Notes: a model not told the origin generated them from the letters alone. 64,000 bases of DNA from Hybos culiciformis (GCA_964007475.1 OZ023275.1:8659829-8723828), one strand, 5' to 3'; counted from the stretch's first letter, positions 49,488-63,518 are shown. Program-made: numbers and translations.

Positions 49488-51608
49488 CTGTAATTGCGAA
49501 ATTGATGTAAATAAATGGGCTACTATTCCCTACAATATTCTACTTTAATGTCTATTCCTTCCATTATTTTGGGCCTTCTACTTATTTTTTTTATTTTAGG
49601 ATTTTTTTTATGGGTTGTTACAAACTCCTCGGTAACTCAAAGAGATATTTCATATATATTGCATTAAAATTAGCATTATATTGGACATAATACTTGATAA
49701 TATTAAAATATAATGAATATAATAATGTAAAATCATAAAATACATGATGTACAATTTTGATCACATCACATTCTATTAGCATCAAAAATCTCAATTACCT
49801 ATACATATTAAATATAATTCTTATAAATAAATTAAATATATTTTCTCTACGGTGAAATTATACTTATTTAGTGTTTTTTTTATTAAACAGTTTTGATCGA
49901 TTGATCAATGTTATTAAAGACACAATCTTATCTTAATAATATAAAAGATTATTATAGTAGTGAATGTACATATTATACATTATAGGGTTTACGTCAGTTA
50001 AATTGTTAAATAATTCGAAAAGTGTGACTAAATAATTTTATTTAATTTTTTTTTTTTTTTTTAATTCACAATTTGTATTTTCTTAATGTGAAAATTTATC
50101 ATGCTGATGATCTCATAAATTTAGAAAAATAAAAAAGCTAATTTTTATGATGATTATTTATTTTTACTTACAAAAAAAAAAATTGTATTAAATTCTTGAT
50201 ATAACATAAATTAATTATCTGTAATTACTTCTTATAGTAAATAATGAAATTTTAAAATTTAATTTTGTGTACAAGCACATTGTAATTTTTGTACGCAGCA
50301 AGTAAGTATTTGAGAAAACATGAAAGTGAAATTTTTTCAAATTATAGATACTTGAAAACTTTAAAGATGACAACAAATTTCACTTGAAGTTTTAACAAAA
50401 ATATAAATTTGATTCGGTTTTTTAATTTTTAAATTAATACATATTGCTTGAATAATAATGTTTAAAAAAAAGTAATTATTTAATATTTAAAACATGATTT
50501 TAATATTTAATGTAAATGTGTATAGTTAAAAAAAATTTAAGTAATGATATTTTTGGTATTTCTATATTTTTTGATAAATCATATTCAAACGCAAATATTA
50601 TTGAATATAAAAGTATATAAAAGGGACATCCCAGCTTAAGTTTCTGATTATCTGAGATGCTTAATAGTTTAGTTTAGTAAAATTGTGTCTTAGTTCTTAA
50701 ATAACTTATATGGTATGCAATGAACTTTATAGGACAGTTGTAATACATAATTATAGAAAGTTTTTAAAAACTTTTGGATGATAAACCTTATTTTCCACGG
50801 ATTATCATAAACAATAATTTGATAATTAAAATTTATACATAATGGTATATTTATTATTTTTAATACACACTGCTACTACCGGTTTTACGATTTAAAAAGG
50901 AAGAAAATTTTATTCATTCAATATTATTGAAATAGAGTAAATTGAATAACATCAAAATTAAAATAAAAAGCATTGTCATAAACAAAACTACTATGCTGGT
51001 TATTAATTAAAAGCTATTCATATAATATTATTATGCAACAAAAAATATAAAATTACATAAAATAAAAAAAAATATAAAGAAAAAAAACATATAAAAATTT
51101 AGGAAAATGCGTAAAATATATTATGCTCAGTAGATGAAATAATTAAAAAATTAATTATTTAAAATCATGAAACAAGTTTTATAAAAGTACTTTAAAATAC
51201 CTACATAATATGTAGTTTTTTTTTTTATAACTTTGTAAATAAAAATATAATATATTACAAAATAGAAATATAGAATTCATTATTATTTTCTTGTGGTTAA
51301 CTTTTTCTTTATTGCACAGCAATAAGTTATTTGACCAAATTCAATGAAATTTTTTTTTTAACCGCAATTATAATGCACAGAAAAAAAAACGAAGCTTATG
51401 AGACCCAAGGTAAAATGTACGTTTCCTTTTTCAATTAAAGTGAAAATTTTTACAAATTGTTATAAATTAATAAACAAAATTTGACTATATGTTAAAGCAT
51501 ATAGTAATACATGTACATTTATGAATATAATATAAATTTTATTCAAGTTAAACTAAGGGTTTTAATGGTTCAATCCGATTTATTTCATATTAAGACCTGT
51601 ATACTAAT
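49488..51608. other. AT-rich interval without recognised features
   Basis: Homopolymers and AT-rich simple sequence only; nothing identifiable. Confidence 0.5.
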
Positions 51609-51745
51609 CAGAGCTGACTAAATTTAAGTATTTTTGTACTGAATACAATATGCAGTACTAGTATATTGTGAGAAAATACTACGATATTTTTGCAGTACCA
51701 GTATACTGGTACTTATATTGCAAAATACTTAAATTTAGTCACTTC
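51609..51745. mobile_element. Short foldback/MITE-like element (137 bp)
   Basis: The ends are CAGAGCTGACTAAATTTAAG and, inverted, GAAGTGACTAAATTTAAGTA, sharing the core TGACTAAATTTAAGTATTTT. TAAT occurs on each side (51605-51608, 51746-51749) and could be a target duplication. The middle contains a 20-bp perfect palindrome built on CAGTATACTG (51694-51713) and several AGTAC words. The class is uncertain. Confidence 0.6.
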
Positions 51746-54700
51746 TAATATTTATGATATGAAATTTAAATTTTTCGTACCTGAGTTAAGATGAGAGAGA
51801 ATTGTTATTGAAACATAAATAATTTATGAACAATTTAAATAACCAAAATTATTAGAGTTAAGTGTAATGGCTTGAAAAATATTGTTTTTAAAAACATTTA
51901 TATTTTATTATATTGTATTGATTTACTTTTTTATCTGACTTATTTTTTATTTACATATATACGACAATTTTAATGATTTAACAAAGTAAAGCATTATATG
52001 TGAAAAAAATCCCTGGACCACTGTCGCGCCGTCGTCGTTAACATGTTATATGAAGTGTGTATAATTTTACAAACTATGTAGTATTATTATTTTATGTGCA
52101 TACAAAATACTTCAAAATTGTTAACTTCAATAAAATTTTCAACAAACTTACAATATACTTGAAAAATCAGAAAAATAGTAGCAGTCATTGTTACAAAAAA
52201 ATATATTTTGTTCAAATAAAACTTATTATTACATATATTTTTTGAAAGTATAAATTTTTTAGATAAAAAATGGGTAAATGTTTTATTTTTATGTTAAGAT
52301 ATAACACATTATGTGATGCAATGTTCAGTTTTTTTTTATTTTTTTGTTACACTTATTTTTTTTTTTTAGTTCAAATAAGATATAAAATGACATTTTGGAG
52401 AACAAAGTAATAAATTTAATCGGTATTACTTTATAGAAATATGAATTTTACAATCTAATATAATGAATATTGATCCAAAGTATAGGATATGAATATGAAC
52501 ATAAAAATTACTCAAACATTATAATGAAAGGTTTTCAAAATTTTTTAAATTATTATCTTGCACAATTCTGATTAATTTATTTTGAAAGATTTTATGTATA
52601 TATGCTTATGGTTATTCTTAAATTTATATGTAGCAAAAGTACAGGTAAATGTTTTGTATCTTAGTGCAGAAGAATTTTCAATATAATGATTAGTCAATAT
52701 TTGTTAATTTAACTTATCTTGTTGAATCACAAATTAGAAATGTAAGTTTTATTCCATCATTACAAAGAATATATAACCAGCTTGAAATTCCTAAGACAAA
52801 ATACTTTAATAATTTTTAATATACAATTTCCAGAAAAAAAAATGTAATACCCAGAACAAACTTTAATTTTATAATAAACTCTGTAAGTTCAACTCAAAAA
52901 TATTTTTAAAAAATTCTTTAAACTTATTTGTAGCAAATTGATTGTGCATAAAGTTTAATGATAATTTCAAGTACTACAAAAAAAATTTTTTACATTGCTT
53001 GAGAAATAGTAGAAATTGATTCTTATAATAAATTATCAAAAAATAAGTTTGGGAAACAGTCATATTTTATTATAGAAAAATGATTTTAAAGTAAAATTTA
53101 TTATTCACATTGTCAAGATCTAATTCTCATATATATGTACATTATAGGGTGATTAACATTAAAATACACTTTTTGATACTTAATTATACATAAAATAATT
53201 GTATACATATTAACACTATTTTTAAATTAATTTTAAGGTCTGTAATTAACAAGGTTAAATTTATATTTCAACATTATTTTTTTTTTTGCATATTATGAAT
53301 TTTTCTAATATTTTTAATTAAGTTTTTCTTTGTATAATAACAATAAATGTAACAATATATGTACCTAGCTATAGATAATTATATTTTCCCTCATTCAATC
53401 AAAATAATACCACAATAATTATTTAATTTTTCATATTCCAATGTAATTTAAGCTTAAATTCTATAATTTAAAATATATATAAGACACTAATTACTTATAA
53501 TTACTTATTAAATAATAGAGGAGATTAAGAAAGAGTATAGCAATTTAAGTATATAATTCAGTTTAATAAAATGAATTCAATTTAATAAAATGTTGTAAAT
53601 CATCTTTTTAATAAACATTGATTGGTTCTTTAAAATGGAAATCTATCCTCAAAACTATCGAAAAATTTTAGAATTGAAGCCATTAAAAACTTTAATACAT
53701 TTTCTTATGTATACACATAAAATTCTTTATTTAGTTAATGTGTAGTAATAATGTCTCTGACAATTTTTATTTATATATAAATCTAAAAGCTAAACATTAT
53801 TAAAATCTATAATGTGGAAATGGAAATTAAAATAAAAAAAATAAATAAAGAATACCCATTTCTAGATCACAAAAATATAAATTTGTACGGTTTTCAAAGT
53901 TGCACAAGACAGTTAACTTACTATTTTGGTATAAGTTTAACTTTTTTTTTTTTTTAAATATACATAAATTTTAATTTTAAAATACAGAAAATGATCAGTT
54001 TTAGAAGATAAAGAAAATTCACATCGATTTTGTGGGTATATAAGAAATATGTCACAATGTTTTCGTGTCTTAAAGTTTTTCCTTAATTTCCTTTTAAAGA
54101 AAATCTAATAGATATTTGTTTAAGTTGAATTTTTTTTTTTTGTTTTTCACTAAAAAAATAAAATTCTATTATGGTTTTTATGCATTTATGCGCTTATATT
54201 GAAAATATATGACTAACATAAATAAAACCAATTTAAAAAAAAACACACTGAGACGTCAACAGATAGGTGCGTTAACTATGTGGATAATAAGAAAAGTATT
54301 GTTTGTAACAAATGTCTTTTTATTTGACACACAATATACGATAATAGGTACACAAAAAACATATATGTATACTATTTATATGTATAGTTTATAGTATTTA
54401 GTTCTACCAGGTGGACAACGAAAGTAGTTTTATCAATATTCATTATGCTAGAGAAGTTTTAATATAAAAATATGAATTCCATTCACTTAATGGTATAACG
54501 TTATTCAATAAAATGTATTTTTTTTTTTGGAAAATTAACAAAATTAATTCATTTTCATATCCTATATATATTATATTTTATTTAAATTAGCCAGTCCCTG
54601 ATGTTGTAAGTCGAAATTAAAATATTGAATCACAAATTCTTTTAAATAAAAGCTCAAATATCTATATAAGGTTTTTTTGAAATTTTCCTTAGACTTAATG

Positions 54701-56830
54701 TTTGTAAAAATTTAAGAAGTAAATATAAAATATTAATGCTGTAAAGATTACCATGTAAATCTATAACTTCAGATTGTAAAATATTGTAAAAAAAAAAACA
54801 AAACTATAACTTAAATAAAATCGAAATCGAGAAATCGAGAATCACAAATTCTTATGAATTTTTCTTGTTAACTTTAAAAAATTTCTAAAATAAAAATATT
54901 TTCTATTTTGGGAAAATTTTATATAAATAAAAATAAGTCAACAAAAATTAAAACCTCACAAACATTCTTTTCTGTTACGCATTTATGAATTTAAAAACAG
55001 TCAACAACGTTAATAATTTATTATTGATAAGTTTTCAAACATTATAAAGTGTTTAATCTTACCACAACCAACTGTTCTTTTTCTTTTAAAAATGACATTA
55101 ATAAGATTATTTTACCGACAAAACGGACTTTTACAGTACTTGAATGGTTTGCAAGATAATCGTAAAAAAATAAAAAAATACAAAATAAGTTTCCATCAAT
55201 AAGTGCCACTTGAAATGTGACAATATTTTAAAATAAACCACAATCTTGAACATAATTGAAAACCAGAAAAAGAAGAAAATATTTATGTGTATAGTAGAAA
55301 AGTAAATATGTTTGGATATATAGCATAAATAATTTCCTGGAAAAATGTTTATAGCGTTATAATAATCTATGTATATGTATGTATTATTTTTGCATTTAAA
55401 GAAAATTTTTTAAATTTTTACAAAAATTGTTGTGTTAATTAAGATTTAATCATATTCCGGTTTATCTTAAAAATTAAAATTTTATTTTTAAATTTTTCAT
55501 GCAATCATAAATCACAAATTAAACGTTAAGTGTTATTTTTTTCATTAAAAATCAATGCATTCCATACATTCAATTGTAGGCACAATATCTAGGTAACTGA
55601 AATTTAATTGAAAAATAAAAGCAAACTATTGTATACTAATCAAATTAAACAGTACTTTTTGTATTTCGCGCTTTCATTAACTGTTCGAAAATTATGATTA
55701 ATTAATTTTTTTTTTTTTGAAACAGAATAACTTTTAAAAGCTTGTAATTATTATACATTTGACCCACGATTTAAAAAAAAATTTCCAATTGTACATTTAA
55801 AAGTCAAGTTCAAAAAAAAAGTATTTATAGCTACACAGGTACTAACAGCTAAAACGCTTTATTTTAGGTTTTATTTTTTTTTTATTTTTTGCAATTTTAA
55901 TGTAAAACCTGTAATTATATCATTAATATCAATTTAAAAACAAAAAATTTAAACTTTTATTCGTACAGAAAGTGAGGAAGGAAAAATATTAAGTTTTAAA
56001 GTACTCAATCATTGCCATTTGGTTTTGAAAAAAAAAAAAACATAAACATTATTATTAAACTTAATTTAAAATATATATACTTCAAAGATATAATAGAAGT
56101 AGATAGTGCTGTGCTGCTGTGTATTATTGTACATTGTAATTTTATTTTTTAAATTTTCAAATAATCATTTTTTTCAGTTTTTCTAAAAGCTCGGCGATCT
56201 TTTTCTAAAATAAATAAATAAAAAAAAAAATCGTGATGCAATTAAAAATTTCAAATGTTTGGCATATGGAACTAACTTTTAAGAAAATAAAATGTTGATC
56301 TCATCGTTAAGTTTTAATAACAAAAAAAAAAAATAATGAGCAAATAAAATAAAATACCATAAAAATTTTAAATAATGCATATACTACATATATTCATTAT
56401 AATTTGAAAAGTCCAAAACATTAATGATCATATTAACATAAACATTGTGAACATATTGACAAGTTTAGAATAAAATTTTGTTGTGTACATAGAAAGTTTT
56501 TGTTGATTATTTTTTGACCCAAAAAAATTTACTATCTGTTTGATTTTAATGTCTGACTAACACAAATATCTGGCCAAATTTTAAAAAATAATTATAAAAA
56601 TAATGTAAAAATTTTTTGGAAAATGTTGAAATTATTGTTTTTCCAAATATATTATTTAAAAAATAAATATTCCAATACTTAATAATTTTGAACGAACTTA
56701 TAAATTTGAATATAGTTTTCCAATTTTTCTCGTACTCTTAACTCTAATAGACTAATTTCATAGATTCTAATTTAAAAAATGCTTATGCATCTAATTATCT
56801 TTAAATTTGAATAAAATTAATAATATATAC
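51746..56830. other. Gene-poor AT-rich interval
   Basis: No gene recognised. One locally CpG-rich patch, GTCGCGCCGTCGTCGTTAAC at 52023-52042, stands out against the background. Rest is homopolymer-rich. Confidence 0.45.
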
Positions 56831-56910
56831 CAGGGATGGCCAATTTCATTATATGTATGATCGACTATTTTTTTTTCCAAAAATGTGCTGCGATCGATCT
56901 TGTAAAATCT
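56831..56910 (+). mobile_element. hAT 5' terminus fragment
   Basis: CAGGGATGGCCAATTTCATT at 56831, followed by GATCGACTATTTTTTTTTCC and TGTGCTGCGATCGATC, resembles the left end of hAT elements with CAGGGNTGGCCA termini. No inverted partner or transposase was found, so it is a fragment or a solo end; the right limit is arbitrary. Confidence 0.5.
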
Positions 56911-57125
56911 TGATATTAAATATATTCAAAGTTACAAAAACATTAAATTAATTTAAAAGAAAGTTTGCGTGTCTTCAACCAATCATTGATAATTTGGCTA
57001 AATCCTACCAGAGATAATACTAATAAGTCTTCAGTACGGGAAACAATATGTAAACACTAAAACTGTTTTGACGAAGACAGTGTTTATGTGTGTTGGTGAA
57101 TTTTTATTACTTTATTTATTTTAAA

Positions 57126-57181
57126 TTCACTGTCTTCTTTGCTGTCCGGATTTAAATCTGGACAACAGAGAAGACAGTGAA
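57126..57181. repeat. 56-bp hairpin-forming inverted repeat
   Basis: TTCACTGTCTTCT (57126-57138) pairs perfectly with AGAAGACAGTGAA (57169-57181). The inner part GCTGTCCGGATTTAAATCTG also folds back with few mismatches. Related words (ATCTGGACAA, AAGACA) recur near 57060-57080 and 57331-57350, so it may be part of a decayed repeat. It also has the size of a small-RNA hairpin, with no further support. Confidence 0.7.
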
Positions 57182-60100
57182 AAAGACAGTACAGTCAGGA
57201 AAAAATTAAAACAAAAAAAAATGTGTGAATGCTAAAGAAAAAATGTAAATAAATGCCGCAATTTTATTTTCTTTACTGTACATAATAAAAAAAAGTGATA
57301 ATTATGAAAAATAATAGATTTTCTGATAAAAAATCTGGACAATAAAAAAGACACCCAACTCCCGGTCCGGTTTTTTTTCTTACAAACACATACAAAAAAC
57401 TATAACAACGATCCACTGTCTAGTATAATCTGGAGGTTACGTTTCAATCCTTTTTAAAAGCAAAAAAATACACATCAAAATTATTTCAATAATTTTAATA
57501 AATAAAATTGCATAAGATGTGTTAGCGATCGACGTGTTGACCTTCTCTAATATATTCGATAAAAAACTACCACTATTAATATTTTTTATTGTGGACATTA
57601 TATAATATACTAACAACATAACATTTTATAACTTCATTATTTTTTTATATATATATATATCTTAAAGCAAATAAATTTTAAATATTTAAGTACGGCATCC
57701 CCAACACTGTATTTTAAATAGTCACTTGTTTAAACCTTTAAATAACTTTTATGAAATTTACTTAAAATAAAATGTCGTGTAACTTGTTTTTTTATGATTT
57801 TTTTTTGTTTTTTGTTTTAAATATTTAAAAATAAAATATTATTATTAACTTTCAATAATATTGCCCGCATTTTTATTTTTATATTTAAATAATATATATT
57901 TTAAGTTTAAGTAGGTATCTAAAAATATTTTTACTTCTAGTTGTCGACATAATTTGACATAGTTTGACATTGAATGAAATATTGATGGTTTTTTTTTTGT
58001 TTTCCAGTTAAAATTTATATCAATTTTATCAATTTTATATTTAAATAAAAATAAATTCTGACATCACTTGGCTTAAGTCTACAAGATTCCTTCCAAACAT
58101 CAGATTTTAGTAATTATGACTGTCTCATGTAGTATTATTGTATATACAGAGTAAAAATAGATTCCATAGTTCTCAACAATATAATAATTTTCTCTAAAAA
58201 AAAATAAGGATTTTAGATAAAAAATAGATATACTTATATATAAATATGTAAGGTATTTATATACTCTTCTTGATTTCATAAAAAAAAATTCAAGAAAATA
58301 TCTTAAACATAAATTACTAAATAATGTATTATCGAATTTATTTTTCTTGTATCATGTACCTACCTAATAAGTAATAATAAATAAATTCAGCATAGCATTG
58401 GGACAACTGATAACAGATTTTATTTTGTAATTTCTTGTTGAGTTAACAAAGATCAAAATTATAATAATTTTTGGAGAAATCACGTTTTTCTTCTATCTCT
58501 GATGTGTACAATTGAATTGATCAGAAAAGTCTTTTGAACTTTTTGTTAAAGGTTTTTTATGTAATCTTCACTGCTTTTTTTTTAATAAATATAATGGAAT
58601 GAAGTTTAATAAATAACTTAATTATATACGATTAATTTTATAATTTCACGTTAGCTATATATGGTATATATTTACTTTGTGAAGCTTTTTTAAAGACTCC
58701 AAAGTAAAAAAAAAACGAAGAAAAACAACTTTATTTAATATAATTTATTAATAAATTAATATTATGAAGGTAATAATTTAAATTTCATAAGCTATATATT
58801 TTTACCGTTCACTTTACAGGCAAAATTATTCGAGTGCAAAAAAAAACGCATGATATCCAATGTTTGTTCACAAACGCATATATAATATAACTTATAGTTA
58901 TAAATATAAAAAACTTGGATTTAAATTTATCTGATGCAATCTATGGTTATTTGATTTATTATATTAGCTTGTCCTAGTTGAAATTTTTGCATTTTTTTTT
59001 TTTAACTTTAACATTAAAAATTTTCAGTTAATGCATTTATTTAATATAATTATCTGATGTATAAATTTTCAGTCCTAATAGATCTTTGTAAATTGATAAT
59101 ATCTTTTTTAATATTTATATAAAATATTGTTATAACAAAAATTTTATATATTTATAAATAATTTTTTTGCTTAATGACCAATCAAGTATATTTCTTTTAG
59201 ATTCTCAAACAAGTTGTTGTTAGTATAGTGTCAATTATTAATGTGTTGGAACACATCGAATTCTAAGATAATGTCATTATAGCGAACTTTTTACTACTAT
59301 AGTTGATTGAAACAATTATTTGTGAAAGGGAATGTAAGATATTCTGAAGGGATAAACTCAGTAATTTTGATGTGTACTCTGTATGGTCGTCAAATTACAA
59401 AAAAATTATTGCTTATTTGATTGAATGAATATTTAAAAGTTTATGCATATAATTACATAGTTAAAAATGACATTTTAGCATAAAAACAAATTAATTCAAA
59501 TTCATTTGTTGTATTTCTACAAAACTTATAATCCACATTTTCTAACAAAAATGTCATAATGAGTTATTATTATTAATATCATTACGAAATATGTTTGAAG
59601 TGTCTATCGTTAATTTTAGAATATTCATATTCAGTTAAGCAATTTCTTATTTAAATATAAATTTTCTTTATTACATCTTACTAAACTTTGAACTAAATTT
59701 TTATATTGCTCCAAAAGAAAGATTTTTTTTTAGGTACAAATTATTTTTTTTTAAATGAAATTAACTTGACGTTTATTCACAATGTACCAACGTACTACAC
59801 TACTGATGACAATAAAATGTTAAAATTAAAAGCTTTTGAAAACAAAAGAAATAAAATATTATAACAATTTAAATTTCAATCACGAAATTATGTGAAATTA
59901 AATACAATTGACTTTTACAAAGTGTATATACCATATTGCATAGATATTATATACAGTGTTCGTACATTATTATGCTTATTTATAAAATTAGGTATTTAGT
60001 TGTTAAAGAAAACATTATTATGAGTCCAAATCATTAGGTTGTATCTTATAATTAATTTAAAAATGATTTTCATTGAATTAATGAACAATTGACCTTTGTA

Positions 60101-60839
60101 TAAAATTTTATAGTACAAATATAAACAACGCCATTTACTGGAAATTTTTTTTATTATATATACCAATTGTTAGAATAAAATTTTCTGCTGCATTTATTCA
60201 TAGTATAATATTGAAAAATTTTTTGTTCCGTAAAGAACTACACTAAATTTCGATATGTTGTTTATATCTTGTTTTTTAATACCAATCTAAATAGTGCAAA
60301 CAAAAATAACGAAATTGAATTTGACAAGAAGTGGTTAATAAATATTTTATTTTAACTTTTGCCAATAAACATATATTTTATTTTAATTAGCTAAAATAAA
60401 ATATTTACAAGTGGTGAAAGTTTTGCACTTCTGCGGTTAATAATAAAACATATCCAACAGCAGTCACTGCTGCTGTGTTTTAATCTTTTAATATCAGTTT
60501 AAAAAATTGTACAAAAAAAAATTAATATGGTGGGTCAAAAAATTACGTGGGTCAAAAAATTTAAATTTTAATTAATTTTTTTTTTTTTTTGTAGTTATTA
60601 TATATGTTTTATCTTGTAAGTTTAAAATTTAAAATATTTTAAATGTATATTTTATAAAAACAATATTTGATATTTATAAAGATAAGAAATATTTAGGTTA
60701 CGTGTAATGTCTGAATGACATCCGTGGTTTGTTTGATAGTTTCCATGAAAGTTATTCAATTATATGTTTCAAATTTTACGTCAACCACATTGAAGTGGTT
60801 TTCAATAAGTTAATGGAGGGCTTTTTTTTTAATTTAATT
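57182..60839. other. Gene-poor AT-rich interval
   Basis: AT run at 57647-57660. A 16-bp inverted repeat, TAAATATTTTATTTTA, at 60339-60354 and 60392-60407. ACAGCAG-n6-CTGCTGT at 60457-60476. A TTTTTACCGTTCACTTTACAG acceptor-like site near 58820 with 21 open codons behind it is probably chance. Confidence 0.45.
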
Positions 60840-61235
60840 TTAATTTTTTTTTTTTATGTTTGTATGTATACCTTTAAAGGTATATCCAATGGTTACATTA
60901 AGTGAATAATTTAAATAAATAAATAAATAAAAGTGAATATTAAAATCAAGACGTAAAATTTCAAATACGTTAGCATATGTTTGTAATATATATACTTTTT
61001 GCATAACAAGTGTTTTCATTTTAAACCTCTCTAAAGTGTAAATAAATTGAAAATAAAACTCAATCAATAAATTTTGCATAAATAATAATAAATCTTGATT
61101 TCTTAACTTTAATAATTTATAATGATAAGTGTTTTCTGTTTTGCCCTCTAAACAAATTGTAGCCCTCTTAAATGTTTGTTCAGAAGATTCCTGAATATAA
61201 TGTTCACATCCATTTTCTAGAATTTCTAACTTCAT
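60840..61235 (-). CDS. Unassigned 131-codon ORF
   Basis: ATG at 61235 in an AAAATATGA context; stop at 60840. The first half is mixed in composition (begins MKLEILENGCEHYIQESSEQ, then TFKRATICLEGKTENTYHYK); the second half drifts into Phe/Tyr/Leu/Ile-rich sequence. It is the longest ATG-initiated frame in the gene-poor interval. Nothing recognisable as a domain, signal peptide or family. It may be a small gene, part of the untranslated region of the gene ending at 63519, or chance. Confidence 0.2.
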   Translation of the reverse strand: MKLEILENGCEHYIQESSEQTFKRATICLEGKTENTYHYKLLKLRNQDLLLFMQNLLIEFYFQFIYTLERFKMKTLVMQKVYILQTYANVFEILRLDFNIHFYLFIYLNYSLNVTIGYTFKGIHTNIKKKN

Positions 61236-63518
61236 ATTTTAAAATAATGAAGCTTTAGATATTCAGATTATAAGATTTTAAGATATTTGTAAATAATAAT
61301 TTTATTGAACCTCTTAGAAAAATCCCAAGGTAATAAAAACATAACTTAAATTTATTTTAATAAAATAATTAAGATAAGCGTTTTGAAAGCATTATAATTT
61401 ATATATTTTTTTTTATTCATTATTCAAATATATGATCAACCTATAAAAATGAATAACTTATTTATAATAAATATCTTGTATATGTATGAAAAAGAGGTGT
61501 AAAATTTATACAAATCTAAAATTGATATTAATTTGCTTTGGAATTTATAAAATTTTGTATAATAAAATAATCGTTTTTTTTTAGATTACGTCAGGGTATC
61601 TTATAAATAACATCATCTATACTTACTATTCACAATGTTTCAATTCAAAAAAATATTCTCAAGTTATATTATTCTTATATATAAAATATAATACATACAT
61701 ATAGGAAGATAATATTCTAATATTTTCTCTGTTTAATTTCAGATTTGCTATCGAACAATTTAATAAAAGTAAAATAAATATTGTAAGGTGGTTTAAGTTT
61801 GATTTAGAACTGATTTCAAAGGTTTGTAAATTTAATAATACAACATATATTTAACTAAATTTAATTTTTAACTTATTAAATCTTTTATCATTATTCTTCA
61901 TTATAACTTCGTTTTTTTTTTCAAATTGTAGACTTATAATAGTGTTTTTGATCATTATCAACTTTAATTACAACGTTTTTCTATAATTATTTTTAATATG
62001 TGTACAGTACAATGTGTACATACATTTGCGAAATATGTTTCTGCATATATTAATTAAGAAAAATTTAGTTTATTAATATGTAAGGGTGGAGCACATTTAA
62101 ATAAAATATTTAAATATAAAAATTTATTATTCCTTATAAATTAATTAAGGATTGAAATGTTTATTGGGAATTAAATAGTACGAGTTTCGCCTTTTTTAAG
62201 CAAAATCGTTATCTAGCTTATTGTAATGTATGTGTTTTGTATAATATAAACCTCCTTACAGTAAAAGCAGTAAAAGCTTAGTTTTTATATTAGTGTATTG
62301 TATAGTATAACAGGGCTAATTATGCTTTAATAACAATGCATTTTCATGTTGGATAGAAAGCATTATTATGGTACATGGAACTATGAATTATTTATTTCTA
62401 CTATTTATTTATGATTATTAATTGTTTGTATGAAGGAATAACAAAATTTTTTTAACTTCATAAAATACGCTGAACTTTCAAACTCTTCAAATTTTTATTC
62501 TAAGTAAAACGTATACGATGTATATATCATTAGTAGCTTTCAAATTAATGTTTTTTTTTTTATTATATTCCGGGTTCAAAACCAAAATAAAAGGAAGTAC
62601 TTACATTGATGAAATAAATGAAAAAATAATAATTAATTTTTGGATCCACTTTTATTCATTGATTATAATAATAATAAAAATCCGACCTCGCTATGTTTTT
62701 TTGTTTTTAATTATTGTGGGTACTTCAAAACATTTCATATACATATACAAATAACATCACATTATATGCTTTCCAAATCAAGTCAAGAATTTAATAATTG
62801 CGTTTGACCTTCCTTAAAATATAAGAGCAAATTATTATGAACCTATCACAAAAAAAAAAAAATTGTTTTTACACTAATAGTTTAATGTTGTTGTCGACTT
62901 AAAAACATAATAATTTTAAATTTTACGTAATTATTTCAACGACAACAATAAAAAAAAAAAAGATTGAACAAATTTATTCACATGTCATGCTCAATAAAAA
63001 AAAGTATTTTCAACAATTTATTTTGATTACAAAAATTATTAATTATTTTCTTTTTATTAATATTATTAAGTGTTGAAAGGTTATAAAAAAGTGAATTATT
63101 TGAAAATTAAATCTTAATTTAATGATAACTTAATATCTCGTGGTAAGACTGATATGAACACGAAAATTATGAAAATTCCAAAATCGACAATTTATAATAA
63201 AGTTATGGTTGTTTCTCTAATTATATATATATTATATAATTATAAATATATATATATATATATTCGTATTTTTTGTAACCTAATCCTTTAGCTTATGTGT
63301 TGGCCTTCTAAACCCCAACGTTTTAGTCTCTTTCAATGACATATAATCGACTATTATAGAGTTGTGTTGGGACGAAATGATATCTATTTTGTTAATTTGG
63401 AAGGCATTTAAGAAATCTTGATTCAAAACTTCTTGAGCTTAACTTATCAACGAATTAAAAGAACACATTGATTAAAATTTTTATAAAAATTTTTTAATAA
63501 AAATATATATTAAATTTT
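61236..63518. other. AT-rich sequence, 3' flank of the gene ending at 63519
   Basis: Presumed 3' untranslated region and flank on the minus strand. An exon-like segment on the + strand (61743-61821) is described separately. An AT-run cluster lies at 63220-63262. Confidence 0.4.
61743..61821 (+). other. Orphan exon-like segment (79 bp)
   Basis: TTTTCTCTGTTTAATTTCAG (ending 61742) is a good acceptor. One base then 26 open codons read FAIEQFNKSKINIVRWFKFD and then LELISK, up to AAAG|GTTTGT, a weak donor. Looks coding by eye, but no family or partner exon is recognised. Confidence 0.15.

Noticed and set aside
60457..60476. ACAGCAG...CTGCTGT inverted repeat.
   Set aside because: A 7-bp stem with no context; listed only as part of the interval description.
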